Made by a program: the position numbers and the translations under genes. From Croceitalea dokdonensis DOKDO 023 (GTDB lineage Bacteria; Bacteroidota; Bacteroidia; Flavobacteriales; Flavobacteriaceae): DNA of 64,000 bases. The notes below the pieces were generated by a model. The model saw nothing but the letters and a program-made list of their open reading frames with translations, did not search any database and had not been told where the DNA came from. The DNA lies in NCBI RefSeq assembly GCF_001306415.1, contig NZ_LDJX01000005.1:310001-374000 (forward strand), in the 5' to 3' direction. This document shows positions 53,644 through 62,648 of the stretch, piece after piece; position 1 is the first letter of the stretch, and every line of letters starts with the position of its first letter.

Positions 53644-54357
53644 CTAGTATGCCTTTAAGGTAAGTTTGGCTAAATAGTCATAATGGGCCCCTTCTTCCAA
53701 CAGTTCACATAAAAAGCCATTTTGGAGGGCATGGTTTTGTAGTCTGTGGTAGTCCAGATAAAGCCAAGGGAAAGGCTCGACCTCCCATTTTTTGTAGCTA
53801 ATCTTAAAATCCACTTCACCGTAATACCTTCCGTTGTCCGGAACCCAGATGCCCCCATCGTCATCTTCATCGAACATATACCTGATATCACTGGAGTCCA
53901 GTAAGATTTGTCCCCCGGGCCTCAATAAGCTTTTAAAATGGGATAGGTACGTGTCCAAATTTTCAAGCTTGCCCGCAATCCCAATCCCGTTCATGAGCAG
54001 GAGCAAGGTATCAAAGCTTGTGCCACGGTATTCTAAAATGTTGCTGTGTACGGTATGGTGCAGACCCCGTTGCTTGCATACCGCAATGGCTCCCTTTGAA
54101 CGGTCCAGTCCAATAACCTCATGTCCGTTTTCTTGGAGCCATAAACTGTGGGAACCCGCGCCACAACCCACGTCTAGGATTTTTCCTTGGCAATGGCGTA
54201 AAGCGGTTTGCTCTAAGGCCGGCATTTCCCCGTAGCTGCGGAATAGGTAGGGTAGGGGAATAAGGTCTTCTTCATCTAAAGAAGAAAAGGTGGTAATGTC
54301 CTCCGTATAATTATCCGCTTGAAAATCAAGTAAAGCTTGACCAAAAATATCTTTCAT
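53644..54357 (-). CDS. Class I SAM-dependent methyltransferase
   Basis: The protein has 237 residues from MKDIFGQALLDFQADNYTED (start 54357; the longer frame to 54477 overlaps the divergent gene and encodes no related sequence). The SAM-binding motif I is KILDVGCGAGSHSLWL, motif post-I EVIGLDRSKGAI, and LLRPGGQILLDSSDI is motif III. The substrate is not recognisable. It shares a 46-nt divergent region with the YkgJ-type gene. Confidence 0.9.
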   Translation of the reverse strand: MKDIFGQALLDFQADNYTEDITTFSSLDEEDLIPLPYLFRSYGEMPALEQTALRHCQGKILDVGCGAGSHSLWLQENGHEVIGLDRSKGAIAVCKQRGLHHTVHSNILEYRGTSFDTLLLLMNGIGIAGKLENLDTYLSHFKSLLRPGGQILLDSSDIRYMFDEDDDGGIWVPDNGRYYGEVDFKISYKKWEVEPFPWLYLDYHRLQNHALQNGFLCELLEEGAHYDYLAKLTLKAY

Positions 54358-54367
54358 CCAGATTAAA

Positions 54368-54381
54368 AGCACAAATGTGCT
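54368..54381. promoter_or_regulatory. Palindromic operator-like site between divergent genes
   Basis: Arms AGCACA (54368-54373) and TGTGCT (54376-54381) with a 2-nt centre. It lies in the 46-nt gap between the methyltransferase and YkgJ-type genes, about where the -33 region of the latter would be. A regulator site is inferred only from symmetry and place. Confidence 0.35.
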
Positions 54382-54390
54382 ACTTTTTTT

Positions 54391-54398
54391 TAGGTTTG
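54391..54398 (+). promoter_or_regulatory. -7 box for the YkgJ-type gene, likely leaderless
   Basis: TAGGTTTG is a perfect TAnnTTTG match ending 5 nt before the ATG at 54404. No clear -33 TTG is present. Confidence 0.4.
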
Positions 54399-54403
54399 TA
54401 GGT

Positions 54404-54898
54404 ATGCAGGAAGAGTTATCACAATTACCAGGCCGGGCAAAGGAAAAACACCATGAGAATACCAAGTTTTTTGCCAAGCTAAAAAAGAGGCCTCCAAAAC
54501 AATTGGATTACCTAATGCAGGAACTGCATAATGATGAGTTTGACCGAACGGATTGTTTACGCTGTGCCAATTGCTGCAAGACCACAGGGCCATTGTTTAC
54601 CAATGCCGATGTGGAACGGATAGCTAAACACCTAAAAATGAAACCTGCTGCATTCATAAAAACCTACTTGCGGATTGATGAAGAGAACGATCTTGTATTG
54701 CAACAGCTGCCCTGCCCCTTTTTGGGAGCGGATAATTTCTGTTCCATTTATGCCGTTAGGCCAAAGGCATGTAGGCAGTTTCCACATACCAACAGAAAGA
54801 AATTTCAGAATATCAGCAAGCTTACCCTAAAGAATGTGGCCATTTGCCCTGCCGCTTACCATATCGTGGAGGCCATGAAAAAACGAATTTCCATATAG
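54404..54898 (+). CDS. YkgJ-family Cys-cluster (putative zinc/iron) protein
   Basis: The protein has 164 residues from MQEELSQLPGRAKEKHHENT (start 54404; an ATG nine codons upstream overlaps the -7 box). The Cys cluster is visible as CLRCANCCKTTGPLF, CPFLGADNFCSIYAVRPKAC and AICPAAY, eight Cys in the PF03692 order. This family is thought to bind metal, possibly an iron-sulfur or zinc site; the reaction is unknown. Confidence 0.9.
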   Translation: MQEELSQLPGRAKEKHHENTKFFAKLKKRPPKQLDYLMQELHNDEFDRTDCLRCANCCKTTGPLFTNADVERIAKHLKMKPAAFIKTYLRIDEENDLVLQQLPCPFLGADNFCSIYAVRPKACRQFPHTNRKKFQNISKLTLKNVAICPAAYHIVEAMKKRISI

Positions 54899-55077
54899 CT
54901 CAAACCTGTTTGGACCTTTGGGAAAGTGCTTTGAAGCCTGAATGAAAATTAGGCCCACAGCAACCTTGGCAAGGGATAAAAGTAAGCACTGTTTAAATTT
55001 AGGAACCGGCTCCGTCTTTGTTTTGCTGCCCTGTATTTTTAGTGCTGAGGTGCTGTCCCAGAGTTCGTAACTGTACT

Positions 55078-55107
55078 TTGGGTTTCTTTTTTGATTTTGT
55101 ATTTTTA
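55078..55107 (+). promoter_or_regulatory. Promoter for the fatty acid hydroxylase gene, likely leaderless
   Basis: TTG (55078-55080) and TATTTTTA (55100-55107; 7 of 8) are separated by 19 nt. The -7 box ends 6 nt before the ATG. Confidence 0.5.
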
Positions 55108-55113
55108 GCTATT

Positions 55114-55947
55114 ATGGAAACAGTAATCGCATATTTTGAAACGATTCCACCACTGCACCGCAGTTTAATTTTGGTTGGTGGAATCACATTTTTCTGGATT
55201 TTGGAGGGAATAATGCCATTGTTCAGCATAAAATACCGCAAATGGAAGCATGCGCTGCCCAATTTTTTCTTTACACTTACCACCATTGTCATCAATTTTC
55301 CTTTGGCCTTTTTGCTGTTAAAAACATCGGATTGGACCATTGCCAATGATTTTGGCATCATTAATTGGTTACCAGAAATGCCGCTTTGGCTCTATGTAAC
55401 CCTTGGGGTGGTGCTGTTGGATTTAATTGGCGCCTACACGGCACATTTGGTGGAACATAAGGTAAAACCCCTTTGGATGGTTCACTTGGTGCACCACTCG
55501 GACCATAACGTGGATACCACCACCGCCAATAGGCACCATCCTTTGGAAAGCTTAATTAGGTATACCTTTACTTTAGTTGGGGTGTTCATTGTAGGGGCAC
55601 CCGTTGGTGTCATCATGCTCTATCAAAGTTTATCGGTAGTGTTGTCCCAGTTTAACCATGCCAATATTCGTTTGCCAAAACAACTGGATAAGGCCATTAG
55701 TTGGATTGTTGTTTCGCCAGATATGCACAAGGTGCACCACCATTATGTCCTACCCTACACAGATTCCAATTATGGCAATATTTTTTCCATATGGGACAGG
55801 CTCTTTGGCACCTATATGGAATTAGATCGGGATAAAATTACCTATGGGGTGGATACTTTTCCGGATGAAAAGGAAAATAGCAGTATTGCCGGGCTGTTAA
55901 AACAACCATTCCATAAATACCGTAAACCTACTACGGGCAATCCGTAA
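55114..55947 (+). CDS. Sterol desaturase / fatty acid hydroxylase family membrane protein
   Basis: Di-iron membrane hydroxylase/desaturase family, 277 residues from METVIAYFETIPPLHRSLIL. An upstream ATG at 55018 would add 32 residues lying over the promoter. At least four hydrophobic helices are visible. The His-cluster motifs are HLVEHKVKPLWMVHLVHHSD, DHNVD ... RHHP and DMHKVHHHYVLPYTDSNYGN. The substrate (carotenoid, hopanoid, fatty acid) is unknown; a carotenoid would fit a pigmented flavobacterium but is speculative. Confidence 0.9.
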   Translation: METVIAYFETIPPLHRSLILVGGITFFWILEGIMPLFSIKYRKWKHALPNFFFTLTTIVINFPLAFLLLKTSDWTIANDFGIINWLPEMPLWLYVTLGVVLLDLIGAYTAHLVEHKVKPLWMVHLVHHSDHNVDTTTANRHHPLESLIRYTFTLVGVFIVGAPVGVIMLYQSLSVVLSQFNHANIRLPKQLDKAISWIVVSPDMHKVHHHYVLPYTDSNYGNIFSIWDRLFGTYMELDRDKITYGVDTFPDEKENSSIAGLLKQPFHKYRKPTTGNP

Positions 55948-55962
55948 CACTAAATTCTGCTG

Positions 55963-56127
55963 ATGTCCAGTAACACCAACTATAATTTAGGTTTGATTCT
56001 TGGCGCAGCAGGAACCATTTCAGGAATTGTCTTGGTTTTGATGGGTAATAATATCATTGGAATCGCTGGTGCTTTGGCCAGTGCAGGTCTGGCATATAAG
56101 GGCTATCGACAAATTAAAAAGCGTTAA
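55963..56127 (+). CDS. 54-residue glycine-rich membrane protein
   Basis: Reading frame MSSNTNYNLGLILGAAGTIS, then GIVLVLMGNNIIGIAGALAS and a basic end GYRQIKKR. It has two hydrophobic segments rich in Gly/Ala (glycine-zipper-like). It starts 15 nt after the hydroxylase stop on the same strand, so it is likely co-transcribed. No function is recognised. Confidence 0.65.
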   Translation: MSSNTNYNLGLILGAAGTISGIVLVLMGNNIIGIAGALASAGLAYKGYRQIKKR

Positions 56128-56132
56128 ACCCG

Positions 56133-57362
56133 CTAGGGATAAAGAAGGTATTTGGCACGTATCTTTTTAAAGGCATCAATTTCGGTCTGCCAACTTTGTC
56201 TAATTTTCTCTTCTGGCCATCCATTTTCTATCTGTTGTTGAAGCCTGGCCGTACCGGCATGTTTGGTAAAGGAGTCTGTGTTAAAAAAGTTACTTTTATC
56301 TGTAGTGCTTTGGTAAGCCTTCTGTAGCCAACTTACCGTAACCCTATTCATTTTTGGATGTTGGGATAAATCTTCCCCAAAACAGGTTTTACCCTGTTCT
56401 TTTGGATACTTGGCACCAAAATTGGGTTGGGGCACATAACTGAACCCAAAACTATCGGCATCTAAAAAAGAGGCCCCATAGCGCTGAAACTGGAATTCCG
56501 TCCCCCGCCCAGCATTTACCTTGGTTCCTTCAAAAAGGCCCAAGCTGGGATATAAGGAAATGGACTGGCTGTTGGGTAAATTGGGTGATGGCCTTATGGG
56601 CAGGACATATGGGGTGTTATGGGTGTAATGGGTTAAGGGCACAACGGTAAGGTCTACCCTCTGCCCGTTTTTTAGCCAGCCTTCTGAGTTGATCATGGTC
56701 GCGTATTCCCCAATGGTCATTCCATAGACCAAAGGAATTTGTTGAAGGCCTAAAAAACTAATATGTTCCGCCTGCATGGTAGGGCCATCTACATAATGTC
56801 CGTTTGGGTTGGGTCTATCTAGGACTATAACAGGGATATTGGCGGTTGCGCAGGCTTCCATGACCAGTTGTAAGGTGGCTATATAGGTGTAAAACCGGAC
56901 GCCCACATCCTGAATGTCAAAAACCACCAAATCCACGCCTTTGAGCTGCTCTTGGCTAGGTTTTTTGTTTTTTCCGTACAAGGAGACAATGGGAAGCCCC
57001 GTTTTGGTATCTATCCCGTCCTTTACCAGTTCCCCTGCATCCGCTTTTCCCCTAAATCCGTGTTCCGGGGCAAAGACCTTTACAATATTTATCTGCCGTG
57101 CCGCCAATGAATCTATGAGATGGGTATATCCCTTATCCTTAAAAATGACACTGGTCTGGTTGGCAACCACCGCTATCTGTTTTCCCTTGAGCATTGGGAC
57201 ATAGTCCTGTGTTTTATTGGCAGCTACGATAATTTCCCTTTGTTCTGACAGGTTTTTAGGCGTTTCTAATGTAATGTTGTTTTTTTTGGGCTGCTGGGCA
57301 CACCCAAAAAGAAGGTAGCTTAAGCAGAATACTGTACTTTTGAGTTTAGAGAAAATAGGCAT
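56133..57362 (-). CDS. namZ: DUF1343 exo-beta-N-acetylmuramidase (NamZ-like) lipoprotein
   Basis: The protein has 409 residues. A lipoprotein signal ends SYLLFGC (Cys21). The DUF1343 core begins LKGKQIAVVANQTSVIFKDK and contains IVKVFAPEHGFRG, GVDLVVFDIQDVGVRFYTY and EFQFQRYGASFLD. NamZ of B. subtilis (YbbC) releases terminal N-acetylmuramic acid from peptidoglycan fragments, so a cell-wall recycling role is likely. Its start codon is only 3 nt from the start of the divergent FtsX-type gene. Confidence 0.9.
   Translation of the reverse strand: MPIFSKLKSTVFCLSYLLFGCAQQPKKNNITLETPKNLSEQREIIVAANKTQDYVPMLKGKQIAVVANQTSVIFKDKGYTHLIDSLAARQINIVKVFAPEHGFRGKADAGELVKDGIDTKTGLPIVSLYGKNKKPSQEQLKGVDLVVFDIQDVGVRFYTYIATLQLVMEACATANIPVIVLDRPNPNGHYVDGPTMQAEHISFLGLQQIPLVYGMTIGEYATMINSEGWLKNGQRVDLTVVPLTHYTHNTPYVLPIRPSPNLPNSQSISLYPSLGLFEGTKVNAGRGTEFQFQRYGASFLDADSFGFSYVPQPNFGAKYPKEQGKTCFGEDLSQHPKMNRVTVSWLQKAYQSTTDKSNFFNTDSFTKHAGTARLQQQIENGWPEEKIRQSWQTEIDAFKKIRAKYLLYP
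57335..57342 (+). promoter_or_regulatory. -7 box for the FtsX-type gene, inside namZ
   Basis: TACTTTTG is a perfect TAnnTTTG match, 23 nt before the TTG start on +. It overlaps the first codons of namZ on the other strand. No -33 TTG is evident. Confidence 0.35.
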
Positions 57363-57365
57363 CCA

Positions 57366-58607
57366 TTGAATTTAGAGTTTTTTATTGCCAAACGCCTGAT
57401 TACAGGTAGGGAACATAAAATTAGTATTTCCTCAACGATAATAAAAATTGCCATAGCAGCAATTGCCATAAGTATTGTAATGATGCTGGTGGCCCTTGCC
57501 TCAAGTTCAGGGTTGCAACTAAAAATACGAGAAAAGGTGTCCGCGTTCCACGGTCACATTCAAATCTTTAGTTATGACAACAATAATTCGGAGGTTTCTG
57601 TTAATCCAGTTTCCCTAAACCAAGAGTTTTATCCAAAGTTTACGGCCATCGATGGAATCGCACATGTGCAGGGGGTTGCTGTAAAAGCGGGGATTATTAG
57701 GACGGCCGCTACTTTTGAAGGGGTGTTGGCCAAGGGTGTGGGCAAGGATTACAACTGGACCACTTTTCGGGATTTTTTGGTTGCGGGCAGACTTCCGGAT
57801 TTTAAAGGAGGATTGAATGAAGAGGCTTTGCTGTCCAAAACGCTGGCGGATAAACTTCAACTAAAGGTGGGTGATCACTTTTTTTCCGTTTTTTTAAAGG
57901 ATGGGGATGTATCCAAAACACCCAACAACAGGAAATTTACCGTGGTGGGTATGTATGATAGTGGTTTTGAGGAGCTGGATGCGTCCTATATTTTTGTGGA
58001 CCTTCGGCATATACAGCGCATGAACAAATGGAAACCGGATGAGGTTGGAAATTTTGAGGTTTTTCTTGACGATTTTAATGCGATAGAGGCCAAGACCGCA
58101 GAAATCTACGGAAAGACAATATCAGATTTGGATACCCAAAACCTAAAACAGCGCTACTTCAATATTTTTGAGTGGCTCGGACTGTTTGATTTTAATGTTG
58201 CCCTAATTATTGGTATCATGATCATTGTTGGGGGTATCAATATGATTACCGCTTTGTTGGTGCTTATTTTGGAACGGACCAAAATGATCGGTACATTAAA
58301 GGCACTTGGCGCATCCGATTGGACGATTCGCAAGGTTTTTTTATATAATGCTGCCTATCTCATAGGTATTGGACTTTTTTGGGGAAATGTCATTGGTTTG
58401 GGCCTTCTTTGGCTTCAAGACCGTTTTCAGTTTTTAAAATTTCCCAATCCAGAACAATATTACGTGGATTATGTTCCGGTGCATATTGATGTAACGACTA
58501 TACTGCTCTTAAATATTTCTGTACTTATCTTATGTCTAGTCATGCTTTTGGTGCCATCCTATGCCGTTACCAAGATTTCTCCGGTAAAAGCGATAAAGTT
58601 TGATTGA
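57366..58607 (+). CDS. FtsX-type ABC transporter permease (LolC/E-like)
   Basis: The protein has 413 residues with a TTG start at 57366 (reads M-NLEFFIAKRLITGREHKI, the usual N-terminus of this family). The first transmembrane helix (AIAAIAISIVMMLVALAS) is followed by a long periplasmic MacB_PCD-like domain (~45-270). A C-terminal FtsX domain has three helices (NVALIIGIMIIVGGINMITA, IIGIGLF-like stretch, LLLNISVLILCLVMLLVPS) and the loop ERTKMIGTLKALGASDWTIR. Likely outer-membrane lipoprotein export; the ATPase is not adjacent. Confidence 0.9.
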   Translation: MNLEFFIAKRLITGREHKISISSTIIKIAIAAIAISIVMMLVALASSSGLQLKIREKVSAFHGHIQIFSYDNNNSEVSVNPVSLNQEFYPKFTAIDGIAHVQGVAVKAGIIRTAATFEGVLAKGVGKDYNWTTFRDFLVAGRLPDFKGGLNEEALLSKTLADKLQLKVGDHFFSVFLKDGDVSKTPNNRKFTVVGMYDSGFEELDASYIFVDLRHIQRMNKWKPDEVGNFEVFLDDFNAIEAKTAEIYGKTISDLDTQNLKQRYFNIFEWLGLFDFNVALIIGIMIIVGGINMITALLVLILERTKMIGTLKALGASDWTIRKVFLYNAAYLIGIGLFWGNVIGLGLLWLQDRFQFLKFPNPEQYYVDYVPVHIDVTTILLLNISVLILCLVMLLVPSYAVTKISPVKAIKFD

Positions 58608-58736
58608 CTCCTTTTTACCAAAGACCAAAGACTAAACACTGGGCACAGCAAAGTACTGTTTCCCTGTTTTGTACTATCACGGCGTTTTTCCTATTTCACA
58701 TACTAAAAGAAGCCCATACGTTCCCCAAGGAACCTT

Positions 58737-58744
58737 TACTTTTG
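58737..58744 (+). promoter_or_regulatory. -7 box for the cysteine synthase gene, likely leaderless
   Basis: TACTTTTG is a perfect TAnnTTTG match ending 8 nt before the ATG at 58753. No good -33 TTG is present. Confidence 0.4.
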
Positions 58745-58752
58745 TAGGTATT

Positions 58753-59733
58753 ATGGAATACGCAGAAAATATCTTGGAAACCATTGGTAAAACCCCTTTG
58801 GTCAAACTCAATAGATTAACCAGTGAACTGCCCTGTCTGGTACTGGCCAAGTATGAAACCTTTAACCCAGGTAATTCCGTCAAAGATCGCATGGCGCTTC
58901 AGATGGTAGAGGATGCGGAGGAGTTGGGATTGTTACGGCCGGGAGGGACCATTATAGAGGGCACTTCTGGTAATACCGGAATGGGACTTGCACTTGCTGC
59001 CGTGGTCAAGGGCTACCGTATGATCTGTGTCATCAGCGATAAGCAGTCCAAGGAAAAAATAGATATTCTAAAAGCCGTTGGCAGTGAGGTACACGTATGC
59101 CCCACCGATGTGGCTCCGGAAGACCCTAGAAGTTACTACTCCACAGCAAAACGTTTGGCTACGGAAATTCCAAATTCATGGTATGTAAACCAATATGACA
59201 ATCCCAGTAATTGTAAGGCCCATTTTTTAAGCACAGGTCCAGAAATCTGGGAACAGACTGGCGGAAAGGTTACCCATTTTGTGGTTGGCGTTGGCACCGG
59301 AGGTACCATTTCTGGGGTAGGTACCTATCTAAAAATGAAGAATCCAAAGGTTAAGGTCTGGGGCATAGATACCTACGGCTCCGTTTTTAAAAAGTACCAT
59401 GAAACGGGAATTTTTGATAAAAATGAAATCTATCCCTATGTGACAGAGGGCATTGGGGAAGATATCCTTCCCAAAAATGTTAGGTTTGAGGTCATAGATG
59501 GTTTTACCAAGGTAACGGACAAGGATGCAGCGGTATATACCCAAAAATTGGCCAAAGAAGAGGGAATGTTCTTGGGGAACTCCGCCGGTGCAGCCATTAA
59601 GGGCCTTTTGCAGTTAAAGGAACAGTTTGGAAAGGATGATGTGGTGGTGGTTTTGTTTCATGATCATGGTAGCCGTTATGTTGGCAAGATGTTCAATGAT
59701 GATTGGATGCGCCAAATGGGATACCTAGAATAG
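58753..59733 (+). CDS. PLP-dependent cysteine synthase family protein
   Basis: The protein has 326 residues from MEYAENILETIGKTPLVKLN. The ATG at 58669 would add 28 residues over the promoter. The PLP-binding Lys is in NPGNSVKDRMALQM. The motif EGTSGNTGMGLALA and phosphate loop GVGTGGTISGVGTYLK are typical of O-acetylserine sulfhydrylase and cystathionine beta-synthase. With no CBS regulatory domain the two cannot be told apart here; a cysteine synthase is the simpler reading. Confidence 0.9.
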   Translation: MEYAENILETIGKTPLVKLNRLTSELPCLVLAKYETFNPGNSVKDRMALQMVEDAEELGLLRPGGTIIEGTSGNTGMGLALAAVVKGYRMICVISDKQSKEKIDILKAVGSEVHVCPTDVAPEDPRSYYSTAKRLATEIPNSWYVNQYDNPSNCKAHFLSTGPEIWEQTGGKVTHFVVGVGTGGTISGVGTYLKMKNPKVKVWGIDTYGSVFKKYHETGIFDKNEIYPYVTEGIGEDILPKNVRFEVIDGFTKVTDKDAAVYTQKLAKEEGMFLGNSAGAAIKGLLQLKEQFGKDDVVVVLFHDHGSRYVGKMFNDDWMRQMGYLE

Positions 59734-59916
59734 AATTAGTACCTTGTAAACAGTTGTGCACGTTGGAAAATCTGGTGCGTTCGAGAATGAAAATTTTAGC
59801 TTTAAAAATCGTGCTCTAAACAATTTTCAATCCTTAAAATCAATCGAACTTACATGTTGTTGGTTGCGCGGTTCATCATACACAATGGTAAATTCATTCG
59901 TTAAAAATTATAGTTT

Positions 59917-61314
59917 ATGATACTGGACAATAAACTCTATTTTAAAGGAAGTTTGCTGCTCTATGGCTTGCTTGTGCTGTTTTCCTGTAAAAGTGATGAT
60001 GTAGTCCCTACAGAACAAGAAGAACAGCAGGAGGAAATAGAAGTGGCACCCCAAGACCGTTTGCCACAGGTCTTTATAGATACCAAGGGCGCCAGCATTG
60101 TGGATGAGCCCAAAATTAGTTCGGATGCTGTAATGGTGGTGGCCAACGATACGGTATATCAAGGTAATCTTGGTATAGAATTTAGGGGGGCAACTTCCCA
60201 AGGCTTCCCAAAAAAATCATACGGACTGGAAACCTGGGATGCCAATGATGAGGATACCGACGTAGCCCTTTTGGGCTTCCCAGAGGAAGAGGATTGGATT
60301 TTATATGGTCCGTACAGTGATAAATCCTTGATGCGCAACGTACTTATTTATGACTTGTCCCGTGATATGGAAAGATATGCCAGTAGGACCCTATTTGTTG
60401 ATCTTACCTTAAACGATGTGTACCAAGGGGTCTATGTTTTTATGGAAAAACTAAAGCGCGATGGAGAACGAATTGATATCAACAGATTAAGGGATGACGA
60501 AAATTCTGGGGAGGATGTAACTGGGGGATACATCCTTAAGATTGATAAGACCGCAGGCAATAATCTAGGGGAAGGCTACAATGATTTAAATTCCATAACC
60601 TCCTTATATGCACCAACAAATGCAACCTTAGGGCAACAAATCCATTTCCTGTACGAATACCCTGATGCGGAAGATATCACCATGGCCCAAAAAGAATATA
60701 TCGCTACCTACATGGCCAATTTTGAAGCTGCACTGGCCTCGGACACGTTCGCTGATGCTGAGACAGGATATGCCAACTTTATAGACGTGCAGAGTTTTAT
60801 AGATTTTTTTATTCTTAATGAACTTGCCAACAATGTAGACGGATATCGGTTAAGCACGTTTATGTACAAGGATAAAAATGAAAAACTAAAGATGGGGCCT
60901 ATCTGGGATTTTAATTTGGCTTTTGGAAATGCGGACTACTGCGGTGGCGGGGCATCCAATGTTTGGGCATATCGTTTTAATGAACGTTGTCCCCAAGACT
61001 TTTGGCAAGTGCCTTTTTGGTGGGATAGGCTGTTACAGGACCCTGCATTTGTTGCCCAGTTACAAGAGCGGTGGACAGGCCTGAGGGCGAACCTGCTCTC
61101 CAACGCGGCCATTGATGCCAAAATATCTGGATATGTAGAAAACCTGCAGGATGCTGGAGCTGTTGACCGCAATTTTGCCACATGGCCCGTTTTGGGCACG
61201 TACATTTGGCCCAATAATTTTGTGGGCGATACCTATATGGAAGAGGTGGACTACCTGCAAAATTGGGTAAGGAACAGGCTAAGTTGGTTGGATAGTGAAA
61301 TCTCAACCCTATAG
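59917..61314 (+). CDS. CotH kinase-family lipoprotein
   Basis: The protein has 465 residues. A lipoprotein signal ends LVLFSC (Cys24), followed by a Glu/Gln-rich linker. The CotH domain is visible as GIEFRGATSQGFPKKSYGLE, LMRNVLIYDLSRDM, QGVYVFMEKLKRDGERIDI, a GGYILKIDK loop and the catalytic-like WDFNLAFGNADYC. CotH proteins are atypical kinases that phosphorylate secreted proteins. Here the target is unknown. Lipid anchoring suggests it acts in the periplasm or on the surface. Confidence 0.88.
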   Translation: MILDNKLYFKGSLLLYGLLVLFSCKSDDVVPTEQEEQQEEIEVAPQDRLPQVFIDTKGASIVDEPKISSDAVMVVANDTVYQGNLGIEFRGATSQGFPKKSYGLETWDANDEDTDVALLGFPEEEDWILYGPYSDKSLMRNVLIYDLSRDMERYASRTLFVDLTLNDVYQGVYVFMEKLKRDGERIDINRLRDDENSGEDVTGGYILKIDKTAGNNLGEGYNDLNSITSLYAPTNATLGQQIHFLYEYPDAEDITMAQKEYIATYMANFEAALASDTFADAETGYANFIDVQSFIDFFILNELANNVDGYRLSTFMYKDKNEKLKMGPIWDFNLAFGNADYCGGGASNVWAYRFNERCPQDFWQVPFWWDRLLQDPAFVAQLQERWTGLRANLLSNAAIDAKISGYVENLQDAGAVDRNFATWPVLGTYIWPNNFVGDTYMEEVDYLQNWVRNRLSWLDSEISTL

Positions 61315-61340
61315 TTCCCTAAACATCTAACACAAATCAT

Positions 61341-62648
61341 ATGAAAAATACCACCCTAACAAAACTGATCCTATTGCTCATTTTTGGAGCCACTGCCTTA
61401 ACACTCCAAGCACAAAAGCTATCAAAAATAGAAAAGCGAATTGTTGAAACGGTAGAAAAGGACAACGAGCAGGCCATTGAATTTTTAGAACGAGTTGTGA
61501 ATATTAATAGCGGAACACTGAACCTTGATGGTGTAAAAGCTGTAGGTATGGAATTCCAAAAAGCTTTTGAGGGTATAGGTTTTACGACCAACTGGATTCC
61601 AATGCCCCAAGAAATGAACCGGGCTGGACATTTGTTTGCGGAAAACAAGGGAAATAAAGGTAAAAAACTGGTGTTGATCGGACATTTAGATACCGTTTTT
61701 GAGGAAGACAGTCCCTTTCAAAAATTTAAAATGATCAATGATAGTGTGGCACATGCACCGGGTGGAAACGATATGAAGGGGGGTAATGTCATCATTCTTT
61801 ACGCACTTAAAGCCTTACGGGACAATGGGTTACTTAAAGATGCCCAAATAATAGTGGCTTACACGGGTGATGAAGAAAGTACGGGGAAACCACTTTCCAT
61901 AAGCAGAAAGGATTTGGTGGACGCGGCAAAGCGCAGTGACGTTGCCCTTGGTTTTGAGACCTCTACCGGCTTTAATTATGCCACGGTTGCCAGACGGGGT
62001 TCTTCCGGGTGGGCGGTTGAAGTGGAGGGCAAGCGTGCACACTCTTCTGGAATATTTAATGAGCGGGTAGGCGCAGGTGCCATTTTTGAAATGTCCCGTA
62101 TCCTGCATCAGTTTTATACTGAAGTAAAGGGTGAAGATTTACTGTCTTTTAACCCGGGAACCTTGCTGGGTGGCACCTTCGTAAATTTTGATGATAAGAC
62201 CAGTAAGGGCGATGTTTTTGGAAAAACCAATGTTGTGGCCCAAAAGGCCATTGTTAAAGGAGGGTTGCGCTTTATTTCAGAAGAGCAAAAAGAACGGGCA
62301 CGGGAAAAAATGCGTACTATTATTAAGGATAATCTACCACGGACCAACGCTAAAATTTCGTTTACGGACAGCTACCCAGCCATGGCACCTACGGAGGGGA
62401 ACAGGGAATTATTGCGGTTGCTAAATAAAGTAAGTCTTGATTTGGGACAAGGAGAAGTATTGGCCTATGACCCAGGAAAGCGAGGGGCAGCAGATATTTC
62501 ATTTATTGCCCAGTATGTGGATTGCCTGGACGGTTTGGGTGCTATGGGAACAGGGGCCCATACCCCAGAGGAAACGGTGAATCTAAGGACCATGGAAGCA
62601 CTCACCAAAAGGACTGCAATTTTAATTTATAGGCTTATCAATTCATGA
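61341..62648 (+). CDS. Secreted M20-family metallopeptidase
   Basis: The protein has 435 residues. The signal peptide is MKNTTLTKLILLLIFGATAL then TLQAQ. Catalytic elements are LVLIGHLDTVFEED (His, Asp), GGNDMKGGNV (bridging Asp), YTGDEESTGKPL (general base Glu and Glu ligand) and a C-terminal His in GTGAHTPEETVN. The dimerisation domain sits between. It resembles carboxypeptidase G2-type enzymes that cut C-terminal residues of peptides or folate-like conjugates. Its stop overlaps the next start by 4 nt. Confidence 0.9.
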   Translation: MKNTTLTKLILLLIFGATALTLQAQKLSKIEKRIVETVEKDNEQAIEFLERVVNINSGTLNLDGVKAVGMEFQKAFEGIGFTTNWIPMPQEMNRAGHLFAENKGNKGKKLVLIGHLDTVFEEDSPFQKFKMINDSVAHAPGGNDMKGGNVIILYALKALRDNGLLKDAQIIVAYTGDEESTGKPLSISRKDLVDAAKRSDVALGFETSTGFNYATVARRGSSGWAVEVEGKRAHSSGIFNERVGAGAIFEMSRILHQFYTEVKGEDLLSFNPGTLLGGTFVNFDDKTSKGDVFGKTNVVAQKAIVKGGLRFISEEQKERAREKMRTIIKDNLPRTNAKISFTDSYPAMAPTEGNRELLRLLNKVSLDLGQGEVLAYDPGKRGAADISFIAQYVDCLDGLGAMGTGAHTPEETVNLRTMEALTKRTAILIYRLINS

